Positions 1 through 7,560 of a stretch of DNA of 64,000 nucleotides are shown here, piece after piece. Under the pieces are notes generated by a model. It was not told where the DNA came from. It saw nothing but the letters and a program-made list of their open reading frames with translations, and did not search any database. Each line of letters begins with the position of its first letter. Position 1 is the stretch's first letter. Location: NCBI GenBank assembly GCA_910587925.1, contig CAJUOC010000002.1, positions 43,810 to 107,809 of the forward strand, written 5' to 3'. The translations under genes and the position numbers were made by a program. Source of the stretch: an uncultured Muribaculaceae bacterium (GTDB lineage: Bacteria; Bacteroidota; Bacteroidia; Bacteroidales; Muribaculaceae).

Positions 1-188
1 ACGGCCGTGACGACCAGGGCGGCTACTGCGGCCGCTGCGGCGGTGCATCGCAGGGCGAGGCGCACCGGGGCGGGGCGGCGGGGCGCCTTGGCGCGGGCGA
101 GGACGCGCTCCTCGACGGCGGCCATCATCCCCTCGGGGATGCGGTATGGGGTGGGCCCGGGACGGTCGGGCAGCTGATACTGTGTCAT
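1..188 (-). CDS. Probable anti-sigma factor or small membrane protein (partial, cut by the window edge)
   Basis: Only the first 62 codons are visible; the gene runs off the left edge. The start ATG overlaps the stop codon of the upstream ECF sigma gene (ATGA at 185-188), so the two are translationally coupled. The visible N-terminus is about 45 cytoplasmic residues, Pro/Arg-rich near the end, followed by an Ala/Val/Leu-rich stretch that looks like the start of a transmembrane helix. Genes overlapping the 3' end of an ECF sigma gene usually encode the cognate anti-sigma factor, and this layout (short cytoplasmic domain, then one membrane helix) fits. That role is inferred from position and topology only. 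No zinc-binding HxxxCxxC motif is visible in the part present. Confidence 0.5.
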   Translation of the reverse strand, partial: MTQYQLPDRPGPTPYRIPEGMMAAVEERVLARAKAPRRPAPVRLALRCTAAAAAVAALVVTA

Positions 189-727
189 AGGCGGTCGGTC
201 ATGTATCGGGTGATTTTCTGCTTGGCTATGTGGTAGTTGACTTTGGCGGCGTCGGCCGTGGAGCCGACGATCGACGCTATGGTGGAGTAGTCGAAGTCGT
301 CGTAGTAGCGGAGGTTGAATACTGTCTGCTGCCGAGGCGGCAGAGTCTGTATGGCCTGCTGGAGATGCACGGCCTCGAGGTCGGAGAAGTCGAAGTACTC
401 GTCGGCCACCGGGCCGTGTGCGTCGGCCAGCGTGCCCTCGTCGATACTGATGGTGATGCCGCTGCGCCGCTGGCGCAGGGCCTCGCGGGTGGCGATGCGG
501 TACAGCCAGGGGGCGAGCGACTCGCCGCTGCGCAGGCAGCCGATATTGCGGTATGCGCGCAGCAGGGTCTCCTGCAGGGCATCCTCGGCGTCGGCGTGTA
601 CCAGTGTGATGCGGCGGATGTGTCGGTACAGCCGCTCGCCGTAGGCCCGCACGAGCAGGCGGAATCCGTCGTCGGGGGCCGAGCCGATGCGCTCGATGAT
701 CTCTATGTCGGTGGCTGTGATGGACAT
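185..727 (-). CDS. ECF-type RNA polymerase sigma factor
   Basis: This 180-residue protein has the two conserved regions of sigma-70 ECF factors. Region 2 is near residues 20-65 (core-binding helices, then ADAEDALQETLLRAYRNI). Region 4 is near residues 115-175 (LPPRQQTVFNLRYYDDFDY, then a helix-turn-helix). An in-frame extension upstream is possible, but the ATG at 727 gives the usual length and sits about 38 bases after a TAnnTTTG -7 box. It should direct transcription of a small regulon, possibly including itself. The next gene overlaps its stop codon and is probably its membrane anti-sigma partner. The signal and regulon cannot be read from this sequence. Confidence 0.9.
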   Translation of the reverse strand: MSITATDIEIIERIGSAPDDGFRLLVRAYGERLYRHIRRITLVHADAEDALQETLLRAYRNIGCLRSGESLAPWLYRIATREALRQRRSGITISIDEGTLADAHGPVADEYFDFSDLEAVHLQQAIQTLPPRQQTVFNLRYYDDFDYSTIASIVGSTADAAKVNYHIAKQKITRYMTDRL

Positions 728-764
728 TTTATCGGGTATCTGTATGTAATACCCGCCCAAGCGG

Positions 765-772
765 CAAAAGTA
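765..772 (-). promoter_or_regulatory. Putative -7 box for the ECF sigma gene
   Basis: On the minus strand the sequence reads TACTTTTG, matching the Bacteroidetes -7 consensus TAnnTTTG, 37 bases before the sigma-factor start. No convincing -33 TTTG was found at the expected spacing. Confidence 0.4.
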
Positions 773-793
773 AAATCAGAAGGGTAAATTTTT

Positions 794-1702
794 TTACCGC
801 CTGCGGAAGCGCAGCGTGGCGCGGCGGTCGGGAAACTGCACCGTGAGCAGGTGCTGCTCGATGGCGGCCCCGGCGTCGAGGGTGATGGCGGTGCCGTCGG
901 CGGCATACCACGTGAGGTCGTACACGCCCGGGATGAGGGTGGGGCGCATCTCGGCCTTGATGCGCCCGGGGCGCCACTCGTCGGCGCGGTCGTCGGCTCC
1001 GCCGAGGTAGACGAGCAGCACGCGCCCGTCGGGAGCGACGGTCGATGCCAGCTCGTATCGGCCGCCGGGTCGCGAGCGCAACGGGTCGGTGTCGCGGTCG
1101 AAGTATGTCCACAGGCTGCATCGCGGGTCACCGCCGGCCGATGCGAGGCTCACAGCCGAGTCGGCATCAACATACCTCGGCAGAGGCGTGGCGGTGATGC
1201 GCATGGTATCGAGCAGGATATCGACGGCGCCGCTGCCGACATAGCTCTCGAGGCTCTCGAGGCTGTCGAGGCGCATGGGCATGGCGATGGTGCTCTCGGC
1301 TCTGCGACGGCCGATGGCGACCGATGCGCCGCCCTCGCCGGCTGTCAGCCGCAGCGAGACGCCGCTGCGCCATCCCGGGCCGGCATAGGGCGGTATGCGC
1401 AGCCGCAGGGTGGAGTCGACCGTGGCTGTGTCGCCCTGCTGGTGGCCCGAGGTGACGGTGAGCAGTGTGCCGGTCACATGGTCGGTGCCGTCGGCGCCTG
1501 GGTGCGAAATCTCGACAAAGCGGCCGCGGTCGCCCTCGCGCCAGCGTATGCCCCAGCGGCCGCCGCGGCGCTCGTCGGCTGTGGCGCGCACATGCCAGCT
1601 GATGGCTGCAACGCGCTCTCCGGCCCCGGGCGCGCGGTAGAGACGGCCCGCGGCGGTGGCGGCGGTGAGCAGCAGCACGAGGAGCAGGGAGGAGAGGCGC
1701 AT
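794..1702 (-). CDS. Exported protein of unknown function
   Basis: About 302 residues starting at the ATG at 1702 (an alternative ATG lies at 1708). The N-terminus MRLSSLLLVLLLTAATAAG is a clear signal peptide. The rest is rich in short beta-strand-like segments with no recognised catalytic motif, which suggests a beta-sandwich surface or periplasmic protein. It follows miaA by about 10 bases, so it is probably the last gene of the fumarase-to-miaA transcript. No family is recognised. Confidence 0.7.
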   Translation of the reverse strand: MRLSSLLLVLLLTAATAAGRLYRAPGAGERVAAISWHVRATADERRGGRWGIRWREGDRGRFVEISHPGADGTDHVTGTLLTVTSGHQQGDTATVDSTLRLRIPPYAGPGWRSGVSLRLTAGEGGASVAIGRRRAESTIAMPMRLDSLESLESYVGSGAVDILLDTMRITATPLPRYVDADSAVSLASAGGDPRCSLWTYFDRDTDPLRSRPGGRYELASTVAPDGRVLLVYLGGADDRADEWRPGRIKAEMRPTLIPGVYDLTWYAADGTAITLDAGAAIEQHLLTVQFPDRRATLRFRRR

Positions 1703-1712
1703 GTACATGTGG

Positions 1713-2639
1713 TCAGGGGCGCGGAGGCAGCAGAGCGGCCACGGCCTCGACAAAGGCCGCCGGCTCCATGTCGTATGGCAGCCAGGTGATGCGGTGGCCG
1801 CGGCGCTCCATGCCGCGAAACCATGTCATCTGCCGCTTGGCAAACTGGTGTATGGCCGTCTCCAGCCCGCTCACCATCTCGTCGCGGGTGGTGCGGCCGA
1901 GCACATACTCGGTGAGATACTTGTATTCGAGGCCGTATCGCAGGAGGTTTTCGGCCGGCACTCCCGACGCGAGCAGGCCCTCGACCTCGGCCACCATACC
2001 GGCGTCGAGCCGGCGCTGAAGGCGGTCGGTGATGCGGGCGCGGCGCACGTCGCGGGGGATGTCGACGCCCACCACCACGGCGCCGGTGCGCGGGTGGGGG
2101 CGCGTAAGCTCCGCCTCGTCGGGATGCGCGGCGTAATATGTGGCAATCTCGATGGCGCGGATGGCGCGGGCCGGCGTGTCGGTATCGGTGGTGTTGTGGA
2201 GGCGCTTCATCGATGCCAGGCGGGCGGTGAGCTCGTCGAGCGACAGGGGGGCCAGCTCGGCGCGCAGCTGCTCGTCGCGGGGCACGCGCGGCAGCCGCAG
2301 GTCATTGAGCACAGCCTCGACATACATGCCGGTGCCGCCGCAGAGTATGGGCAGCCGGCCGCGGTCGCCCACGTCGTCGATGGCTGCGGAGGCGTCGGTA
2401 AGATACTCATACAGGGTGTAGTCGGAGCATCCGGCGGGGCGCACGTCGATGAGATGGTATGGCACCCGGCCATACTCCTCGAGGTCTTTGCCCGTGCCGA
2501 GATCCATGCCGCGGTAGAGCTGGCGCGAGTCGGCGCTGATGATTTCGCCGCCGAAGGCCCGCGCGCAGTCGACGGCGCGGGCGGTCTTGCCCGAGGCGGT
2601 GGGGCCGGTGATTACCAGCAGCGGTGCGTCGGAGCTCAT
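1713..2639 (-). CDS. miaA: tRNA dimethylallyltransferase
   Basis: MiaA transfers a dimethylallyl group to N6 of A37 in tRNAs that read UNN codons, the first step toward ms2i6A. The 308-residue length is typical. The P-loop GPTASGKTA is at residues 11-19. It is followed by ISADSRQLYRGMDLGTGK, the substrate-tRNA-binding segment diagnostic of the family, and by HLIDVRPAG and the CGGTGMYVEAVL motif. The start overlaps the stop of the upstream membrane-protein gene by four bases (ATGA), so the two are probably translationally coupled. Confidence 0.97.
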   Translation of the reverse strand: MSSDAPLLVITGPTASGKTARAVDCARAFGGEIISADSRQLYRGMDLGTGKDLEEYGRVPYHLIDVRPAGCSDYTLYEYLTDASAAIDDVGDRGRLPILCGGTGMYVEAVLNDLRLPRVPRDEQLRAELAPLSLDELTARLASMKRLHNTTDTDTPARAIRAIEIATYYAAHPDEAELTRPHPRTGAVVVGVDIPRDVRRARITDRLQRRLDAGMVAEVEGLLASGVPAENLLRYGLEYKYLTEYVLGRTTRDEMVSGLETAIHQFAKRQMTWFRGMERRGHRITWLPYDMEPAAFVEAVAALLPPRP

Positions 2640-3955
2640 GCGGGCGATTGCTTGGTGAGGCCGGTGAGACGGCGCCAGAAGCGGCGCAGACGCCAGAAGG
2701 GGCGGTCTTCATTGTTGCCGGCGATGTCAAACCACGTCAGGTCGCTGTAGTCGACATCCCAGCGGCGGAAGTCGCGCAGGCGGAAGGTGGGACGATAGTT
2801 GCGTATCGGGTACAGCCGCCGGGCATTGCGGTCGTATGTCTTCCAGGCCATGGTGATGGTGTATATGCGGTAAATCTCGTCGGCGAGCTCGGCGGCCAGG
2901 CCGGCCGAGTGCAGCAGGCGGTCGATGTCGTCGAGCGACATCCACTCGCCGCGGAGCCAGCCGGTCGGGCCGGGGCGTCCGTCGTCGCCGTCGGGTATGA
3001 AGGCGGCGTAGTGTACCACGTCGGTCACCAGGTCGTGAGACTTCGAGGTGTAGAGATATCGCAGCGTAAATGTCGAGCCGCCCATCAGGCGGGTCATCTC
3101 GTCGCGGGCCATCTCCTCGGTGACGGTGCCGTCGGCGGCGACTATCTCGGCGCGTGCCGGGGTGTCGTAGCGCCCCAAGCCGAGGGTCTGGAGGAGCATA
3201 CGGTCGCCCGACACCACGATGTATCTCACCACCGTGGCCTGCTCGCGCTCGCCCACCGCCATGGGGCCGATGATGTCGGCGAGATTGCCCAGGCGCATCC
3301 ACATGAAAAATATCGTCAGGATGAGCACCGCCAGCGGCATGTAGGCAAAGAAGAAGCGGTCGGGGGCGTTAAACGAGATATTGATATAGTAGCTGAAGTA
3401 GTACCAGCACTGTATCACGGTGAGCGTAAAGGAGATGTACAGCATCATCATCACCTGATAGCGCGACTCGCGCGAGTAGATGGTGGCCACCACTCCGCCG
3501 CCGGGGTAGAAGCCGCTGCGGGCGCGGCAGTCGGTGCAGAATCGTGTGCCGTAGCCGCGGCATATCTGCCATATGCAGTTGACAGCCAGCATCGGGAATA
3601 CCACCAGCGACGTGATGTACGGTATGTCGGTATTGTGGGTCGAGCGGTCGATGATGCCGTCGAGCAGCGTCGATGTCGTCAGGACCGATATGGCGCCCAT
3701 GACCACCGCCGACCAGAATAGTGTGAGCAGGGCCACGCGCAGGGTGAGCACACATCCCGGGCCGGGTCGACGGGCCTCGCGGCGCACGTCGGCCATCAGC
3801 AGCCAGGCCATCACCACCATGGACAGCGGCAGCCATGCCGGCGGTACAATCAGGCTGAGGGCGAGAGTGGCGGCCACGGAGCCGACGGCCAGCACCCAGT
3901 TGGCCCACAGGCCGAAGAGGATGTGACGGGTGAGGATGTTGCTTGACGGAGCCAT
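2636..3955 (-). CDS. Multi-pass membrane protein of unknown function
   Basis: A 439-residue protein. The first ~235 residues contain about six hydrophobic helices (around residues 10-35, 40-55, 68-95, 112-130, 160-185 and 200-220). Between the fourth and fifth lies a short cysteine-containing loop (CRGYGTRFCTDCRARSG). The C-terminal ~200 residues are soluble and charged, with many Asp, Arg and Tyr. No enzyme motif was recognised. It starts 13 bases after the DPP-IV-like gene and overlaps miaA by four bases, so it belongs to the same transcript. Confidence 0.75.
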   Translation of the reverse strand: MAPSSNILTRHILFGLWANWVLAVGSVAATLALSLIVPPAWLPLSMVVMAWLLMADVRREARRPGPGCVLTLRVALLTLFWSAVVMGAISVLTTSTLLDGIIDRSTHNTDIPYITSLVVFPMLAVNCIWQICRGYGTRFCTDCRARSGFYPGGGVVATIYSRESRYQVMMMLYISFTLTVIQCWYYFSYYINISFNAPDRFFFAYMPLAVLILTIFFMWMRLGNLADIIGPMAVGEREQATVVRYIVVSGDRMLLQTLGLGRYDTPARAEIVAADGTVTEEMARDEMTRLMGGSTFTLRYLYTSKSHDLVTDVVHYAAFIPDGDDGRPGPTGWLRGEWMSLDDIDRLLHSAGLAAELADEIYRIYTITMAWKTYDRNARRLYPIRNYRPTFRLRDFRRWDVDYSDLTWFDIAGNNEDRPFWRLRRFWRRLTGLTKQSPA

Positions 3956-3968
3956 AGCGGATGGGGGA

Positions 3969-6161
3969 TTACTTCAGGTTGCGGTCGAAGTAGCGGAGCA
4001 TGTTGCCGTATACCAGCGCCCGGGAGTTGCAGCCGTTGATGGAGTGGTTCATGTCGGGAAAGACGAGCATGTCGCAGAGGATGCCGGCCTGCTGCAGGCG
4101 GCTGATGTACTCGATGGAGTTGGCGGGATGCACATTGTCGTCGGCCGTACCGTACATGAGCAGGGTGGGGCAGGCGAGCTTGTAGGGGCGCGAGAGGGGT
4201 GCCGACTCGCGGTATCCGTCTTCATTCTGCTGCGGGGTGAGCATGTAGCGCTCGGCATATACGGTGTCGTAGAAGCGCCAGTCGGTGACCGGGGCCACGG
4301 CTACTGCGGCGGCGTATGGGGCGCCGTCGGCCGAGGCGGCCATCAGAGCCTCGTAGCCGCCATAGCTCCAGCCGAAGATGCCGATGCGGGCGGGGTCGAC
4401 GCCGGGCAGAGTGGCGGCGTGGCGGGCGGCGGCGAGCTGGTCGATGGTCTCGTAGTGGCCCAGGCGGCGGTACACGATGTCGCAGAAGGCGCGGCCGCGG
4501 CCGCCGGTGCCGCGCCCGTCGACGCATACCACCACATATCCGCGCATCGCAAATGCCTCCTGCCAGTCAAGCTGCCAGCGGCGCAGCACCTCCTGCGAGC
4601 CGGGACCGCTGTACTGGTACATCACGCAGGGATATTTGCGCGAGGGGTCGAAGCCGGCCGGGCGGATGACGTAGCCGTTGAGGGTGAGACCGCCATCGGC
4701 GGGCATGGTGAAAAACTCGCGCTCGGGTACCTTGCCGGCAAAGCGGGCCGCGTAGGCGGCGTTGTCCTCGACAGTGCGCAGGGCCTTGCCGGCCGAGGTG
4801 CACAGATTGTACACCGGCGGCTGCGAGGGCGAGTCGTGGCGCAGCATCATGTACTGCATGTCGGGCGAGAAGGTGGCCGATGCGTTGCCCTCGGCGGGCG
4901 ACAGGGCGGTGACGCGGCCCTTGGGGTCGACGCGGCTTACGGTGCGGTCGAGCGGCGTCGGTGCGGCGGCGCGGTAGTAGTGGTTGCCGGCGGCGTCGCG
5001 GCCGTAGTAGTCGGTCACATCGAAGTCGCCGGTGGTGATGTCGCGCATCTTTGCGCCGGCATAGCTGTACTGTGTGAGGCGGTGCCAGCCCGAGGCCCAT
5101 GAGTTGACCACAAATCCGTCGGAGAGCAGGGTGAGGCCTTCGTAGCTCACGGGCGAGATCCATGTCTTGGAGTCTTCGACGTAGAGCGAGCGGGCCACGG
5201 TGCTCTTAGGGTTGACGGAGTATATCTCGTAGCGGTTTTGGTCGCGGTTGAGGGTGGCCACTATCACATTGTCGCCCTGGGGCGGGTATGCCATGCGTGG
5301 GATGTACTCGATGCGGGTGTCGGGCAGGGTGATGTCTTTGACCTTGCGCAGGTCGACGTCGTAGGAGTGGAGCGTCACGCGCGAGTTGGGCTTGCCGGCC
5401 ACGGGGTACTTGTATGTGAGCGCGCCGGGATAGAGGTCGTAGCCGGGGTGGGGGTCGCAGGTACCGCCGTACAGAGTCAGGCTGTATGTGGGCACGTCGC
5501 TCTCGTCGTAGCGCAGGTAGCAGAGGGTGGTGGCGTCGGGCGACCAGCTCATGGAGCAGGTGGTGGCAAACTCCTCCTCGTATACCCAGTCGGGCACGCC
5601 GTTGATGACGCGGCCGGCTGCGCCGTCGGTGGTCACGGCCACCTCGGTCTTGAAGTCGAGCTTCTTGATGTAGATATTGCCGCCGGCGACAAAGGCCACC
5701 ATGCGGTTGTCGGGCGAGAATACGGGCGACTGCTGGCGCGGATGCTCGGCCGAGAGCGGCTGGAGTATGCGCGAGTGGCAGTCGTAGACGTAGTGCACGG
5801 CATCAGACGAGCGGCGGTATATGGGGCGCGAGTCGGTCCATACCATCACCTGTGTGCCGCCGGGGCTTACGGAAAAGCTCTCGATGGCGTCGAGCTTGAG
5901 CTCGCGGGTGCGGTCAAGCGACAGCAGCGGCTCCATAGCCTTGCCGGTGCGTATGTCGTAGCGCTCGACGGTGCGGTGGTCGTCGGAGAGCACGGCGTAG
6001 CTCACGCCGTCGGGCAGATAGGTAAATCCGGCCGGGGCGGCGGGTTTGTTGGCGGGGAATACGTATGGCTCGACGGCCTCGACGTCGGGGTTGCCGGCCC
6101 AGGCCGCAGGCATGGCGGTGCCCAGGGCGGCGGCGAGTATGAGTATCTTATGCAGTGTCAT
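3969..6161 (-). CDS. Dipeptidyl-peptidase IV-like S9 family serine peptidase
   Basis: The 730-residue product starts with signal peptide MTLHKILILAAALGTAMPAAWAG, so it acts in the periplasm or at the surface. An N-terminal beta-propeller (about residues 50-460, e.g. ESFSVSPGGTQVMVWTD and PVFSPDNRMVAFVAGG) precedes an alpha/beta-hydrolase domain. The catalytic triad is visible: Ser599 in GWSYGG, Asp674 in GTADDN and His706 in DMNHS. YEEEFATTCSMSWSPDAT matches the double-Glu region that binds the substrate N-terminus in DPP-IV. Such enzymes remove X-Pro or X-Ala dipeptides and help Bacteroidales use peptides. The start at 6161 lies one base after the stop of the upstream gene; the longer in-frame extension is that gene's shadow. 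Confidence 0.93.
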   Translation of the reverse strand: MTLHKILILAAALGTAMPAAWAGNPDVEAVEPYVFPANKPAAPAGFTYLPDGVSYAVLSDDHRTVERYDIRTGKAMEPLLSLDRTRELKLDAIESFSVSPGGTQVMVWTDSRPIYRRSSDAVHYVYDCHSRILQPLSAEHPRQQSPVFSPDNRMVAFVAGGNIYIKKLDFKTEVAVTTDGAAGRVINGVPDWVYEEEFATTCSMSWSPDATTLCYLRYDESDVPTYSLTLYGGTCDPHPGYDLYPGALTYKYPVAGKPNSRVTLHSYDVDLRKVKDITLPDTRIEYIPRMAYPPQGDNVIVATLNRDQNRYEIYSVNPKSTVARSLYVEDSKTWISPVSYEGLTLLSDGFVVNSWASGWHRLTQYSYAGAKMRDITTGDFDVTDYYGRDAAGNHYYRAAAPTPLDRTVSRVDPKGRVTALSPAEGNASATFSPDMQYMMLRHDSPSQPPVYNLCTSAGKALRTVEDNAAYAARFAGKVPEREFFTMPADGGLTLNGYVIRPAGFDPSRKYPCVMYQYSGPGSQEVLRRWQLDWQEAFAMRGYVVVCVDGRGTGGRGRAFCDIVYRRLGHYETIDQLAAARHAATLPGVDPARIGIFGWSYGGYEALMAASADGAPYAAAVAVAPVTDWRFYDTVYAERYMLTPQQNEDGYRESAPLSRPYKLACPTLLMYGTADDNVHPANSIEYISRLQQAGILCDMLVFPDMNHSINGCNSRALVYGNMLRYFDRNLK

Positions 6162-6162
6162 G

Positions 6163-7560
6163 TCAGAATAGCGAAAGTTGGTCGGGATGTACGGGAGGGG
6201 TGGCGCGCTTGCGGGGCGGACGGTATCCGAAGTCGGAGTCGTCTTCCGAGGGGCGCATCGACGGTGTCTCGGCCGGGGGTGTCTTGGTAAACCACTCCTC
6301 CGACTCAAAAGTTTGCTCCATGGCCGATAATTCCGACTCCGATATGCGCGGGGCGGGGCTTTCCTCGGGGGCGGGGTCGACGGCCGTAGCATCGTCGGCG
6401 GCGTATGCGGCGGGGGTGTCGGCTGTCATGTGCGAGCGCAGGGTCTCAAGCTCCGAGTCGCGCTCGGCCAATTGCTGCTTGAGCCGCTTTATCTTGGTGT
6501 CGCGCGAGCGCAGGGCGCGGTCGACCTCCTCCATCTTGTGCTGCAGCTCGTTGAAGCCGTCGAGGAGCGCATTGGCCTCTTCGAGGCGCCGGCGGCAGTC
6601 TTCAAGCTCGGTGGCTGTGGCGGCTCCGGCCTCGGTGGCTTCGGCGAGGCGTGCGTCGGTATCGGCGACGCGGCGGCGCAGACCGTCGGCCTCGTCGCGG
6701 ACGGCAGCCAGCTCTTCAGTGGCGGCCGACAGCGACTCTGTGGCTGTGGCCAGGCCTGCGGTGGCCTCAGCAAGACGGCGGCGCTCGTCGTCGAGCATCT
6801 CAGAGCTTACGCGCTGCTGCTCCTTGAGCGCCTCGATGCCGTCGGTCATCTCGGCGACCTGCCGGCGCAGCGCCTCGGTTTCGGCCGGGTCGGCGGCCGC
6901 CTCGGGCAGGTTGCGCAGCCGCTCTACCTCGGCCTTGAGGCGGTCTATCTCGGCGCGGGCGGCGTCGGCGTCGTCCTCGCGCACTCCGGCCACCTTGAGG
7001 CGGTTGACCAGCGAGCGGTTTTCGAGCTCATACTGCTCGCGCTCGGCCTCGAGCTTGCCCACCACGCTCTCCAGGTCGTGGACGCGGTCAGACAGGGCCC
7101 GCTTCTGGCGGTCGGCGCTCAGCTGCTTCTGGCGGGTGTCGGCGCTCTGCCGCTCCAGCTCGGCGCTCTTGGCGCGCACCGAGTCGAGCTCGGCGGTCAA
7201 TGCCGCCTGGCGGCTCTCCCACTCGCGGCGGCAACGGGCGTCGGCGGCCTCGGAGAGGCTGTCGAGATATGCGCGCAGATCCTTGTCGAGGGCGCCGAGC
7301 AGATACTCGCGCTGCGCGGCCTGGTCGACGCTGCGCGCCAGGAAGTCGGGCAGGGCGGCGTCGAATACCTTGACCACGCTCTCGAAGATGCGCGCGCGGG
7401 CGTCGGCGCTCACCTCCAGCGGGCGATCGGCGTCGGACGGTGCGGTATCGGGCTCGGTGGCCGCAGTGTCGGAGTCGTCGGCGAGAAGACGGTCGTCATC
7501 ATCATCGTCGTCGTCGCCGCCAAATCCCAGGCCGCGTTTAAGGGAGGAAAAAAAGCTCAT
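6163..7560 (-). CDS. Coiled-coil protein with a C-terminal clamp-binding-like motif
   Basis: A 465-residue cytoplasmic protein with no signal peptide or membrane segment. The N-terminus MSFFSSLKRGLGFGG is followed by a run of eight Asp and an acidic tail, then a compact helical part (about residues 50-105). A long heptad-patterned coiled coil follows (about 105-390, Glu/Arg/Leu-rich). The C-terminus ends in HPDQLSLF. QLSLF matches the QL[SD]LF consensus by which proteins bind the bacterial beta sliding clamp, and its position at the extreme C-terminus is where functional copies often lie. The protein family is not recognised. It overlaps the upstream PPDK-like gene by four bases and is one base from the DPP-IV-like gene. 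Confidence 0.8.
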   Translation of the reverse strand: MSFFSSLKRGLGFGGDDDDDDDDRLLADDSDTAATEPDTAPSDADRPLEVSADARARIFESVVKVFDAALPDFLARSVDQAAQREYLLGALDKDLRAYLDSLSEAADARCRREWESRQAALTAELDSVRAKSAELERQSADTRQKQLSADRQKRALSDRVHDLESVVGKLEAEREQYELENRSLVNRLKVAGVREDDADAARAEIDRLKAEVERLRNLPEAAADPAETEALRRQVAEMTDGIEALKEQQRVSSEMLDDERRRLAEATAGLATATESLSAATEELAAVRDEADGLRRRVADTDARLAEATEAGAATATELEDCRRRLEEANALLDGFNELQHKMEEVDRALRSRDTKIKRLKQQLAERDSELETLRSHMTADTPAAYAADDATAVDPAPEESPAPRISESELSAMEQTFESEEWFTKTPPAETPSMRPSEDDSDFGYRPPRKRATPPVHPDQLSLF

